Below are positions 30,654-39,555 of a stretch of 59,536 nt of DNA, piece after piece; within the stretch, counting starts at the first letter, position 1, and each line of letters starts with the position of its first letter. Under the pieces are notes generated by a model. That model had not been told where the DNA came from. It did not search any database and was given only the letters and a program-made list of their open reading frames with translations. Source of the stretch: Chromatiales bacterium (GTDB lineage Bacteria > Pseudomonadota > Gammaproteobacteria > UBA6429 > Thiohalophilaceae); NCBI GenBank assembly GCA_027032075.1, contig JALVOC010000238.1:1-59536 (forward strand). Direction: 5' to 3'. Position numbers and translations under genes: made by a program.

Positions 30654-30703
30654 AGAACTGCGGAGCAGGGCTGTTCACTTCAAAACGCATCCACAGTTAT
30701 CTA

Positions 30704-30912
30704 AATAGCTGTACGAAAAAGGTGTCCAGTTGGTTGTCTGGCAAGCCGGTTCCCCGGTGTCCGCTGGCAAGACACGCTGTGAATACAGCCCTGTAAGCTT
30801 CGCGGCAGCTTCCATGCTGCCGAGAGTCTTGCCAGCGGGCACCGGGGAACCGTCCCCTCGATTTATGAAAAAAACGCTGTTATTAAAGTGCACACCTTAT
30901 TTACACAGCTAT
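30704..30912. mobile_element. MITE-like element, copy 2, with nested large hairpin (209 bp)
   Basis: Ends at 30704-30728 and 30889-30912 are imperfect inverted repeats with the same core (AATAGCTGTACGAAAAAGG on the left) as the element at 18196-18369, and CAAGCCGGTT and CGATTTATG recur inside. Between these lies a 26-base inverted repeat (30748-30773 and 30826-30851; 25 matches, arms start GGTTCCCCGG) with a small inner stem (GGCAGC/GCTGCC). This inner palindrome is absent from copy 1 and looks like a separate repeat that inserted. No coding capacity. Confidence 0.75.
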
Positions 30913-30945
30913 CCAGGCGGACGGCCTCCGCTCATTGCCATGACT

Positions 30946-32388
30946 TCAAATGCGTTCGTTTGCCGTACCCACCTCATCGATCGCAGCTTCACCTGTCAAC
31001 AGTTCCGGGTTTTGCACTCCAAAATATTTATAAATGGTAGAGGCAATTGCAAACGGTTCACACTGATAACTGCCATTCACCGGTGAAGTAAACTGCCTGT
31101 TCTGGAATGGCGTGCCGATGCGTTCCGTCACTCCCACGATTTTCCCCAGCTTCCGTCCCTGTTCCGGGTTGTCGAGTGCCCAGCCGCCAACGGTATAAAA
31201 ATTCTGGTTGTTTCCATGGTCCCAACCACCGGCATTGTTCAGGTTTACGTTTCTGCCAAAATCACCAAACACATTGATCACGATATTGTTACTCGCCGTC
31301 CATTTCATGTGTTTTACCGCACAGCGAAGTGCGGCCATCAGGTTTTGCATACGATTGGCATAATTACCGAGAGCATCCGAATGGTCATCCCAGCCGCCGA
31401 GGCCTCCACTGCCAAGATTGATGAAAAACGTATCGGGATTGTTTATTGCCAGGCTGATGGCTGCTTTCAGGCGATTTCCGAAATTGGTATCCGGATAGAT
31501 CAATTTTCCCGTGACTGCATCCGTATCCGGATCCGGGGCAAGCGGATCGTGGTTCGGATTAACCGGGAGGTTGTTGTCTACAATCGTTCTGTTGAAATTC
31601 GTATCAATAAAGTCTGCCAGCTGAGACCTTTTCACGAACGCATCGTTCACCCGCTGATGCTTTGCGCCATATGCGGATGAAACGCTGCGCGCCAGCGCCT
31701 CGATCTCATCGTCATAAATACCAATCTCGTTATTGCTTGCGCGCTGATAGGGGTTATTGAAGTTGGCATCAAGCGCGATTGGTCTGAGCACCAGCGGGAT
31801 CTCGAGATCCCCGAGATTGAATATTTTGGAATTGCCTTCGAACGAGACCACCGGTAAAACCAGATCATCAAGCGGTTTACCGAATGGATTGTGCTGCGCC
31901 AGTATTGCCGTTAAGGTTGTTCCGATTCCAGGATTGGTGGTAAGCAGATTACCAACCAGATTCTGGGTAACACTGCGCCCATGCCCCTTGTTATCATCAG
32001 CTACGCGGTTGATCGTGCGGTAAATCGACATATCGCCATCCGCTATCAATGTTTCCATGATATCCCCGCCAGCCGAGTTGTTGCCGTTACTGTCCGGTCC
32101 CCAGAAACCGTTAGGGGTGACGCCGCTGTTCGCATCCGCTGGATCAAGATAGGAAGGATACGGATTTTGCGAGTTTGCGTTGATCTCCGTGATATTCGTC
32201 AGGTTTCCGGCGAGTTCCGAAGGTCCGCCATAGAGAAAAATGTTGACCACCTGCGGCATTATCGCAGGTGCCAGATAATTAATACCGTCGGGCAAGGCGG
32301 CACGCACACTCTGATTCCACAACAGGGACGGCATCGCAACAGTGGTGCCAAACAGACCCATGCTTTTCAGAAATTCTCTTCTTTTCAT
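30946..32388 (-). CDS. DUF1501 family exported protein
   Basis: 480 residues. An RR-type leader (MKRREFLKSMGLFGTTVAMP) indicates Tat export. Body features fit DUF1501 (sulfatase-like fold, function unknown): PQVVNIFLYGGPSELAGNL, GHGRSVTQNLVG, NLGSGGLGGWDDHSDALGNY and VFGDFGRNVNLNNAGGWDHG. These proteins are usually paired with a DUF1800-type partner; here the upstream gene at 32401-33975 takes that place, 12 bases away in the same operon. Asn/Gly-rich composition is consistent with a periplasmic or surface protein. Confidence 0.82.
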   Translation of the reverse strand: MKRREFLKSMGLFGTTVAMPSLLWNQSVRAALPDGINYLAPAIMPQVVNIFLYGGPSELAGNLTNITEINANSQNPYPSYLDPADANSGVTPNGFWGPDSNGNNSAGGDIMETLIADGDMSIYRTINRVADDNKGHGRSVTQNLVGNLLTTNPGIGTTLTAILAQHNPFGKPLDDLVLPVVSFEGNSKIFNLGDLEIPLVLRPIALDANFNNPYQRASNNEIGIYDDEIEALARSVSSAYGAKHQRVNDAFVKRSQLADFIDTNFNRTIVDNNLPVNPNHDPLAPDPDTDAVTGKLIYPDTNFGNRLKAAISLAINNPDTFFINLGSGGLGGWDDHSDALGNYANRMQNLMAALRCAVKHMKWTASNNIVINVFGDFGRNVNLNNAGGWDHGNNQNFYTVGGWALDNPEQGRKLGKIVGVTERIGTPFQNRQFTSPVNGSYQCEPFAIASTIYKYFGVQNPELLTGEAAIDEVGTANERI

Positions 32389-32400
32389 TATATGCCTCCC

Positions 32401-33975
32401 TTAACTTACCGCGCGAAAAAAATACAGCTCGGACAACCTGGACAAATAATCCAGCACGATCCTCGCCTGTCTTTGTTTATCGGTAAGTGTGTTACCATCG
32501 TATCCCCGATTTACGATAATATTGTTGAGGGTTGTCAGTTCATCGGTGCTTGCCGTACGCGACAATACCGAAAGGAACAGATACTGAACGAAGTCGTCAC
32601 CATCCAGAGAAACATCGATAAAGTCCGCCTGCCAGCCGCCATCGTTCTGATTGAATTCATCCCGCTTCAGATCGATCAACACTCGTTCTCTTGCCGACTT
32701 GTGATAAAACGCAAAACTCAGCGAATCCACCGGCACCTCAGCCGATCTGCCGAGTTTGTATGCCAGCGCCTCCTGCTTCATGTCCCCGAGGGTTTCAAAT
32801 GAAGTGCGCTCCGGCCTTCTGTTCAGGTTGCGAAAATAGTTTCTGTTGGCAAACCAGTTGATACGGTGTGCCACGTTAAAGAACGCCTCTTCATATTTTT
32901 TCGCCCTGTCATTGTTCAAAAGATATTCCCTGGAAAGAATGATGGTCTTGAAAATTTCCTGGAAGGTCGTCGGGTTGGTGGCAACGATATCCGTTACGAA
33001 GCGGGATTTTTCCGCATCGCTGTAATCGGTAAAAAACACATCGACCAGCACAGAGACGATACGTGGCAGGAGGGAGGCATGCGTGGAAACCGCCTGATAG
33101 AAGTCATAGCAAGTGGTTACCGTGGTATCGAGGATATCCTGCGGTTCGGTATTTTCATTGAAATCAATCACCAACTGGTAATCCTGACCGCCATCCGTCA
33201 GATACCAGTTCTTACAGGCGATTGCCGCCTTTGGCACCTCCTCATCATTGAACCTGGCGAGGAAAATCTCCATCATTTCTCGCGTATTGTCTTCCGGTGA
33301 ACGGAAGCGGCGCCAGTTCTCCTGAGAGATCATATGCTCATATACGATCTCATGGATGGATTTCCCTTCTTCCATCATCATCGTCAGCCGGTACATCACG
33401 CGCTGGATATCGACGTAATCCACAGACTCAAGCTCAACTGCCGGTGAAAACAAGATGGTATTCGCCAGCCTGTAGGCTACCCAGAATTCGAAGTAATCCT
33501 TGCTCAGGGGAAGTTCAAACAGGACGGCCGAAGGATATTGCTGCGTCTTGTATCCGGCCCAATAGGAGGTGGTATCGAAATTGTACTTCTCATCGACAAG
33601 ATCGTAATAGGTTTCCTTGTTCGTCAGCGGCTCGTTCATGCTGGCTTCGATGGTGCCGATAGTGTCTGCACCGTCACGCACCACGAGGTTGCTTATACCG
33701 CCACTCAGATCGAAAAAATCCTTGAGCGCCACGCCTTTGTAGAGGGTGGCCATCAGCTTGTTCATGACGATATACTTCTGATTGTCCGGAAGCGCGTTGT
33801 ATTCCTCCATGGAAAGTTTTTCCACACTGCTTCCACCGGGTCCGCCGCTACTGGAACTGCTGCTCGAACCGCCACCACCCGAGCTGCTACTGCTCGAACT
33901 CTCGCCGGAACTGCCACCACAGTTGATCAAGGTGAAAACAGCAAGACAAAGAAAAATTAGTCTAATACTCTGCAT
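32401..33975 (-). CDS. Large lipoprotein of unknown function, partner of the DUF1501 protein
   Basis: 524 residues from MQSIRLIFLCLAVFTLINC, a lipoprotein signal with C19, preceded by a GAGGGGGGG ribosome site. The mature N-terminus is a Ser/Gly repeat linker (about 20-50). The rest is mainly helical with no motif I can name (EEYNALPDNQKYIVMNKL, REMMEIFLARFND, DFVQYLFLSVLSRTAS). By pairing with DUF1501 it may be a divergent analogue of DUF1800 proteins; that is inference. It is the first gene of a two-gene operon. Confidence 0.7.
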   Translation of the reverse strand: MQSIRLIFLCLAVFTLINCGGSSGESSSSSSSGGGGSSSSSSSGGPGGSSVEKLSMEEYNALPDNQKYIVMNKLMATLYKGVALKDFFDLSGGISNLVVRDGADTIGTIEASMNEPLTNKETYYDLVDEKYNFDTTSYWAGYKTQQYPSAVLFELPLSKDYFEFWVAYRLANTILFSPAVELESVDYVDIQRVMYRLTMMMEEGKSIHEIVYEHMISQENWRRFRSPEDNTREMMEIFLARFNDEEVPKAAIACKNWYLTDGGQDYQLVIDFNENTEPQDILDTTVTTCYDFYQAVSTHASLLPRIVSVLVDVFFTDYSDAEKSRFVTDIVATNPTTFQEIFKTIILSREYLLNNDRAKKYEEAFFNVAHRINWFANRNYFRNLNRRPERTSFETLGDMKQEALAYKLGRSAEVPVDSLSFAFYHKSARERVLIDLKRDEFNQNDGGWQADFIDVSLDGDDFVQYLFLSVLSRTASTDELTTLNNIIVNRGYDGNTLTDKQRQARIVLDYLSRLSELYFFRAVS

Positions 33976-34203
33976 AGCCCCCCCTCTTCTTGTTATGAGC
34001 AAGGCCATCAAGATGATATCCGTCAAGCAGAAAGCGGTATCACCACCAGCAACCATCCGGTTGTTGCCCATTGAAGCGTTATTTGTTGAACATCCTACTT
34101 TTTTCGTAGCCGTTACTTTTTTTCGTGCAAAAAATCCTAAAAGATAGAATGCAAAAATACCGGATACAGATCACAGAATTAGTCCAAAACCAAAAAGTAA
34201 CGA

Positions 34204-34232
34204 TTGACAAACGAACAAACAAAAACTTACAC
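34204..34232 (+). promoter_or_regulatory. Possible promoter of the aldolase gene
   Basis: TTGACA at 34204-34209 is a perfect -35 box; the -10 at 17-20 bases downstream is weak (TTACAC or CACAAT). A palindrome ATGTTGGGCAACAT (34259-34272) and a short frame with a strong ribosome site lie between it and the aldolase start. The rest of 33976-34505 shows no gene. Confidence 0.35.
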
Positions 34233-34395
34233 AATTCTCTGCACAGACTGCTTTAATAATGTTGGGCAACATCTTGCACCATAGGGTGTAGATGCTCCGG
34301 CTGAATACGGCCGACGCATGAGGCGGCGCACCTCTTCCCCCTTCACTGTTTTGCCGGAATGACGAGGACAATCATTACCTGGAGGAGACACCGCG

Positions 34396-34446
34396 ATGAC
34401 ATTTCCTTCTGCTCGCTCTCCCTGCTGTCTGACGAGCGGTCCTTGA
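34396..34446 (+). CDS. Possible 16-codon leader peptide upstream of the aldolase
   Basis: GGAGGAG (34381-34387) is a strong ribosome site 8 bases before an ATG that opens MTFPSARSPCCLTSGP and stops 59 bases before the aldolase ATG. The peptide contains no run of one regulatory amino acid, and no clear attenuator stem was seen after it. It may be a real upstream frame or a coincidence. Confidence 0.3.
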   Translation: MTFPSARSPCCLTSGP

Positions 34447-34505
34447 AAGCCGGAGATGGCGTTCTTATATGATCAGTATCTGGCCCAATCGTGAGAGGCA
34501 TCGCC

Positions 34506-35528
34506 ATGACGGTTAAAACTGAATTGCAGAGCACCATCGAGGCGATGGTGCAGAAGGGTAAAGGCATTCTCGCCGCGGATGAAAGCCTGCCCACCATCGC
34601 GAAGCGCTTCAAGCCCATAAAGGTGGAATCGACGGAGGAAACGCGACGCAGCTGGCGCAGTTTGCTGCTCACCACACCCAAACTTGGCGACTACATCAGC
34701 GGCATTATTCTGTTTGAGGAGACCCTCACCCAGAAAAGCGACGACGGCACACCCCTGCCACAAGTGGCGGAAAAACAGGGCATTGTCCCTGGTATCAAGG
34801 TGGACAAGGGTAAAATCCCGTTGGTGAATTCACCTGGCGACATGATCACCCAGGGGCTGGACGGTCTGGCGGATCGGCTGCTGGTTTACAAGGAACAGGG
34901 CGCGCGTTTTGCCAAGTGGCGCGAGGTCTATCCCATCACCACCCATAACCCGAAAAGACTGGGCATTGAAGCCAATGCCGAGGTGCTGGCACGCTACGCT
35001 GCGATTTGCCAGTCGGTGGGTATAGTACCGATCGTTGAACCGGAAGTGCTAATCGATGGGGACCACACCATAGAACGCTGCTTTGAAGTCATCGAAGCGG
35101 TGCAGCATGCAGTCTATCACGCCCTGCACCGCCATGGCGTGATCCTTGAACATACCATTCTCAAACCAAGTATGGTGACGCCTGGCAAGGAGCATGCAAA
35201 CAAGGCCACCCCGGAGGAAGTTGCGGAATACACTGTAAGGGAATTGCGGCGCACCGTACCTGCCGCGGTGCCCAGTATCAACTTTCTCTCCGGCGGACAA
35301 ACCCCGGAAGAGGCCACCGCCAATCTCAATGCAATGAATGCCCTCTTCCCCGATGAACCATGGGAACTCTCCTTCTCCTACGGCCGTGCACTGCAACAGC
35401 CTGCACTCCAGGCATGGCAAGGCAAGGCTGAAAACACGAAAGCAGCGCAGGATGCACTTTATCATCGCGCCCGCCTCAACGGTGCCGCCCGCTATGGTAA
35501 ATACCAGGCCACAATGGAAAATGAATAA
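34506..35528 (+). CDS. Class I fructose-bisphosphate aldolase
   Basis: 340 residues. Cleaves fructose-1,6-bisphosphate to two triose phosphates in glycolysis or runs in reverse in gluconeogenesis and the Calvin cycle. Eukaryote-like class I features: KGILAADESLPTIAKRF, IVPGIKVDKGKIPLV, VPIVEPEVLIDGDH, the Schiff-base lysine K220 in ILEHTILKPSMV, and SINFLSGGQTPEEATANLNA. ATG 34506 is preceded by GAGAGG; a GTG at 34491 would add five residues. It is monocistronic. The downstream gap (35529-35748) carries one copy of a short dispersed repeat. Confidence 0.96.
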   Translation: MTVKTELQSTIEAMVQKGKGILAADESLPTIAKRFKPIKVESTEETRRSWRSLLLTTPKLGDYISGIILFEETLTQKSDDGTPLPQVAEKQGIVPGIKVDKGKIPLVNSPGDMITQGLDGLADRLLVYKEQGARFAKWREVYPITTHNPKRLGIEANAEVLARYAAICQSVGIVPIVEPEVLIDGDHTIERCFEVIEAVQHAVYHALHRHGVILEHTILKPSMVTPGKEHANKATPEEVAEYTVRELRRTVPAAVPSINFLSGGQTPEEATANLNAMNALFPDEPWELSFSYGRALQQPALQAWQGKAENTKAAQDALYHRARLNGAARYGKYQATMENE

Positions 35529-35672
35529 ATACCTTGCAGTTTGCTGTAGAGGGAAATTTGCCAGTCATGCCGCTGGAAACAGTGCGCCGGAAAACCAAGC
35601 TTGCGCGATTGAGGACCAACGTGCCTGCACGACTTTGCGGAGAAGGCGTTTATTTCGATAAATAAAATAAGT

Positions 35673-35700
35673 GTTCCGAATACCACTCCACTTGAGCCAT
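35673..35700. repeat. Short dispersed repeat shared with the first MITE
   Basis: GTTCCGAATACCACTCCACT followed by TGAGCCAT repeats, with one mismatch in the first 23 bases, the sequence at 18292-18314. It lies between the aldolase stop and the end of the convergent MocR gene. In this copy the matching right arm of the hairpin is not present. Confidence 0.6.
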
Positions 35701-35748
35701 GGTGCATCAGCGCGGCACGCCCGGAGTGACGAATCAAACAGGACTGCC

Positions 35749-37158
35749 TTAATTCAACAAACAACCCAGTTTTCTGATGGATCGGCGTGCCTTTTCACCT
35801 TCAACCGCCCCGCAACTCAAGCGTAAGTGGTGCCGGTATTGTTTTTGTGCCGAAAACAGCATGCCCGGCGTGATCGCGATGCGTTTCTCCAATGCCCGTC
35901 TATACAGATCGTAACTGTTATGTTTTTTTGCCAACTCCACCCACAACAAAAAACCTCCCGTTGGTGCCGACATGCGTGTCCCTGCGGGGAAATGCTCCGC
36001 CACGCCGCGGCGCAACTGCTCCATGCGCTGACGGTAGATGCGTGCCACATGCCTGGTATGCCGGCGGAAACTCCCCCGTGCAAGGAATTCCGCCATGGTT
36101 AACTGGGGATGGACAGCCGTACTGATATTGTCAAGGAACTTTTGATATTTCACCTGTTCAAGGAAATTTCCTGCGATGATCCAGCCTATGCGAAGACCCG
36201 GCGCAACCGTTTTGGAAAACGACGAGCAGTAAAGCACATTGCCACTTTGATCATATGCCTTGGCCGCTTTTGGCCTGGGCAGTGTATGGCTGAGAAAACC
36301 ATACATGTCATCCTCGATCAGCGGAATACCGGCTTCTGCCAGCATCTTGACGATATGCTGTTTGTTATCCTCCGGCATATTCGACCCCAGCGGATTGTTG
36401 AAACAGGGCATGAGCACACAGGCCTTGACCTTGCGCCTGCGGATTGCCCTTTGCAGGGCTCCGGCTTCAAGCCCGTCACGCGCATGGGTGGGAAGCTCCA
36501 GCGCCTGCATTCCCAGATTCTCAATCACCTGCAAGACGCCGAAATAAGTGGGGGACTCAATCGCGATGGTGTCTCCCGGAGCGGCAACCGCACGCAATGC
36601 CAGGTGGAGTGCCTCCAGGCAACCATTGGTGATGATGATCTCATCAGGATGAACGCGCACACCGGCATCACGCATCAGATGGGCGATCTGTTTGCGTAAC
36701 GCTGCATGGCCCTGGGCACTCTCATAACCTGACGCTGCCTGATAATACCGTCTTGCCACCCCGGCCATCGTTCGCGATAGCACGCCAAGCGGCTGCATCT
36801 CCGGCCCGGGCACAGCCGCACCCAGTTTCACCAGGCCTGCTTGCCGCGACTCATGCACCAGTGACATCGCCATTTGCCCCACATTCACCCTGGTGGGTAC
36901 CAGTGAGGGCCTGCTGATCTCCGGTGCTGCAGATCGCAGCGGTAGCGGCAGAACGAAATATCCCGTTTTGGGACGGGCTTCGATCAGGCCCTGTTGTTCC
37001 AGCCGACGATAGGCCTGTACCGCAGTTGCCAGACTCACACCGTATTGCTCACTCACCTGCCGCAGCGAGGGTAACCGCTCCGCAACACCATAGTTGCCCT
37101 GCAGGATCAAAGCCGCCAAATCACCGGCAAGTTGCTCGTAGAGGTACTCATTTTGCAT
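35749..37158 (-). CDS. MocR-type regulator (GntR HTH plus aminotransferase-like domain)
   Basis: 469 residues. Residues about 1-75 are a GntR winged helix (EYLYEQLAGDLAALILQG, LPSLRQVSEQYGVSLATAVQ, GLIEARPKTGYFV). The rest is a fold-type I aminotransferase domain with the PLP lysine K316 in YCSSFSKTVAPGLRIGWI and NNPLGSNMP, LIEDDMYG. MocR proteins bind PLP or amino-acid adducts and usually control a neighbouring divergent gene. Here the divergent gene is the ABC exporter at 37436, next to the resorcinol locus, making it a candidate regulator. The start ATG (MQNEYLYEQL) follows a TTG that is less likely. Confidence 0.9.
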   Translation of the reverse strand: MQNEYLYEQLAGDLAALILQGNYGVAERLPSLRQVSEQYGVSLATAVQAYRRLEQQGLIEARPKTGYFVLPLPLRSAAPEISRPSLVPTRVNVGQMAMSLVHESRQAGLVKLGAAVPGPEMQPLGVLSRTMAGVARRYYQAASGYESAQGHAALRKQIAHLMRDAGVRVHPDEIIITNGCLEALHLALRAVAAPGDTIAIESPTYFGVLQVIENLGMQALELPTHARDGLEAGALQRAIRRRKVKACVLMPCFNNPLGSNMPEDNKQHIVKMLAEAGIPLIEDDMYGFLSHTLPRPKAAKAYDQSGNVLYCSSFSKTVAPGLRIGWIIAGNFLEQVKYQKFLDNISTAVHPQLTMAEFLARGSFRRHTRHVARIYRQRMEQLRRGVAEHFPAGTRMSAPTGGFLLWVELAKKHNSYDLYRRALEKRIAITPGMLFSAQKQYRHHLRLSCGAVEGEKARRSIRKLGCLLN

Positions 37159-37435
37159 TTTCAATGTCGCTCGCCGGAATCTGTAATGGTAGGTATAATC
37201 TTAAATCATATCTGTTATGCACAGCAGCAATCAACCTGCAAACAGCGGCAAACGATAAAGACATCGCTGGCGGTAAAAGCAGTGAGCAATGGCATTATCG
37301 CATGTAGCTGGAAAGGAAGCCGTTTCCGTGAGACAGGCTAGCGGATTAGCGGCTGTGTCAGGCAGATGTACATTTAATGTCCTAACTGTTAGTATAATTT
37401 CGCTATAACCAACTTAACAAAACCAGTATTTAACT
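37159..37435. promoter_or_regulatory. Divergent intergenic region, MocR gene and ABC exporter
   Basis: A TATAAT at 37393-37398 is a good -10 box for the ABC operon, though no clear -35 box precedes it and the ribosome site before the GTG start is weak. No obvious direct repeats of a MocR operator were found by eye. Confidence 0.4.
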
Positions 37436-38362
37436 GTGATTACAGTAAAGAACCTCACCTTTGCTTATCCCTCTGAACCGCCTGTTTTTGAAGACTTTAA
37501 TCTGGAGATTAAAAAGGGCGAACTTTTTGGTTTGCTCGGACCAAACGGAGCGGGAAAAACCACTCTGCTGTCCCTGATCACCGGTCTCAACACCCCGCAA
37601 AAGGGGGTGGTAGAGGTTAATCACAAGAGTTTTGAGAGAGACCGTAGCGCCATCCTGAAAACAATATCCGTGGTTCCCCAGGAATACGCCTTTTATGATC
37701 AATTCAGCGCCTACGAAAACCTGAAATTTTTCAGCCGGCTGTATCCACACATAAACGACACAGAAAGACAAATCCGTAACGCCATAAAACTTACCGGGCT
37801 CGAGAATCATCAACACCGCCTGGCCAAACACTTTTCCGGCGGACTGAAACGGCGCCTGAATCTTGCAATCGGTCTGCTGAACCAACCTGAACTGTTAATC
37901 CTGGATGAACCCACTGTCGGCATCGACCCGCAATCCAGGCATTTTATCCTGCAATCCATCCAGGCACTGAATAAACACGGCACCACCATACTTTATACCA
38001 GCCATTACATGGAGGAAATCGAACACCTTTGTGACACCATTGCGATCATGGATCACGGTAAAATCCTGGCCTCAGGCAACCTGGATAACCTGCTGGACTC
38101 GAAAGCAAGGATCAGTATCACCACCCAGCAACTTCTCAGCCGCGATAGGTTCAATCCGGCATTGGAAGATTTCATCCGGAAGCATAAGCTCACCATCGAT
38201 GATAACCAATTAACTGGAGAGATAGATTCGGCACAACTGGTCGCAGCCTTGCTTCAACTGTTAATCCAGAATGAATTTGATATCGAAAAAATCCAATACG
38301 GCAGACAAACCCTGGAATCCCTTTTCTTCCATCTGACACATACTCATCTGCGGGAAACCTGA
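37436..38362 (+). CDS. ABC exporter ATP-binding protein
   Basis: 308 residues from a GTG. Walker A GPNGAGKTTLLSLITGLN (35-52), Q-loop VVPQEYAFYD, signature FSGGLKRRLNLAIGLL, Walker B LLILDEPTVGIDPQSR and switch His in LYTSHYMEEIEHL. This is the ABCA/DrrA-like class that pairs with ABC-2 permeases to export drugs, lipids or polyketides. The stop and the permease ATG are 2 bases apart. Location beside the resorcinol-type genes suggests export of their product. Confidence 0.93.
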   Translation: MITVKNLTFAYPSEPPVFEDFNLEIKKGELFGLLGPNGAGKTTLLSLITGLNTPQKGVVEVNHKSFERDRSAILKTISVVPQEYAFYDQFSAYENLKFFSRLYPHINDTERQIRNAIKLTGLENHQHRLAKHFSGGLKRRLNLAIGLLNQPELLILDEPTVGIDPQSRHFILQSIQALNKHGTTILYTSHYMEEIEHLCDTIAIMDHGKILASGNLDNLLDSKARISITTQQLLSRDRFNPALEDFIRKHKLTIDDNQLTGEIDSAQLVAALLQLLIQNEFDIEKIQYGRQTLESLFFHLTHTHLRET

Positions 38363-38364
38363 GA

Positions 38365-39555
38365 ATGTTATTCACCATAATAAAAAAGGAACTACTGCTT
38401 GTACGCAGGGATATTCATGCATTAATGGTGTTGTTCATCATGCCGATGGCGTTTATTCTTATCATGTCGCTTAGCCTGCAGGATACCTTTCAGCAATCAG
38501 CAGCAGACAAGATCAAAATCGGCCTGGTATTCGCCAACAGCAAGGAAAAAGACACTCCACTGGGGAAGTCCCTGTTAAAATTATCCGGCTTTCAAACGTT
38601 GGTTTACCCCGAACGGGATGTCCTCTTTCGACGGACACAAGCGGATAATCTCGCAGCCGCAATCATCCTGCCAGAGAAATTCCGCGCCTCGCTGCAACGT
38701 AGCAAAAAGGTTGCACCGCAGGACCGTCTGCAACTGTACTACAGCCCCACTACTCCCAGCCACTTGCGCAAGCTCATTCTTGCATCTGTGATACAGGCAT
38801 TGGCATCTTACCAGCTGGATAAAATGCTGGCACGAATGCTGCCTGATCCGGCTCTGCAGCGGCAACAGAAACAAAAATTCACCGGCGGCGGGCTGATAAA
38901 CCAGCAGGAACTATACGGCGAGCGGCAATTACAACCCACATCGGTACAACAAAGCGTGCCTGCCTGGCTGATATTCTCGATATTTTTTGTCGTCATTCCC
39001 ATCGCCACCACCTTTCTCACCGAAAAGCAGCACGGCACCTTGCAACGCCTGAAAACCCTGCCTGTGCCCAACAGCTATTTCCTCGTCGGCAAGCTGGTTC
39101 CTTACCTGGGGATCAACCTGATCCAGACCGCGCTCATGTTTCTCGTGGGAATTTATCTGGTACCCGCCCTCGGAGGCGAGGGTCTGGTACTGCACAGCAA
39201 TGCCTGGCTGCTGCTCCCCATGTCGATTAGCGTAAGCGTGACGGCGATCAGCTTTGCGCTGCTGGTTGCCGTGCTGGTGAAAACCACCGAACAGGCAACC
39301 ACCATTGGCGGCATAAGCAACCTGCTGTTGGCTGCTGCCGGCGGGATCATGGTGCCAACTTTTATCATGCCGGAAATCATGCAGCATATTGCCCGTTACT
39401 CACCGATGAACTGGGGACTGGAAGGCTTTTTGACCATTTTGTTGCGACAGGGCGATCTCGTTGCGATTCTGCCCGAGATGGGGAAATTGCTCGTTTTAGC
39501 GGGATTGCTCTTCTGCCTGGCGGTAGTGGCTTACCGCAGGAGATTGAATGCTTAA
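38365..39555 (+). CDS. ABC-2 type exporter permease
   Basis: 396 residues. One membrane segment near the N-terminus (ALMVLFIMPMAFILIMSL), a long extracytoplasmic domain (about 45-195), then five segments including WLIFSIFFVVIPIATTFLTE, LIQTALMFLVGIYLVPAL and ISVSVTAISFALLVAVLV, and the family motif YSPMNWGLEGFLTILL near the end. This is the YhhJ/DrrB-like architecture. Its 3' end overlaps the convergent BtrH-like gene by 4 bases, an intimate junction that hints at a stable partnership of the two transcription units. Confidence 0.92.
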   Translation: MLFTIIKKELLLVRRDIHALMVLFIMPMAFILIMSLSLQDTFQQSAADKIKIGLVFANSKEKDTPLGKSLLKLSGFQTLVYPERDVLFRRTQADNLAAAIILPEKFRASLQRSKKVAPQDRLQLYYSPTTPSHLRKLILASVIQALASYQLDKMLARMLPDPALQRQQKQKFTGGGLINQQELYGERQLQPTSVQQSVPAWLIFSIFFVVIPIATTFLTEKQHGTLQRLKTLPVPNSYFLVGKLVPYLGINLIQTALMFLVGIYLVPALGGEGLVLHSNAWLLLPMSISVSVTAISFALLVAVLVKTTEQATTIGGISNLLLAAAGGIMVPTFIMPEIMQHIARYSPMNWGLEGFLTILLRQGDLVAILPEMGKLLVLAGLLFCLAVVAYRRRLNA

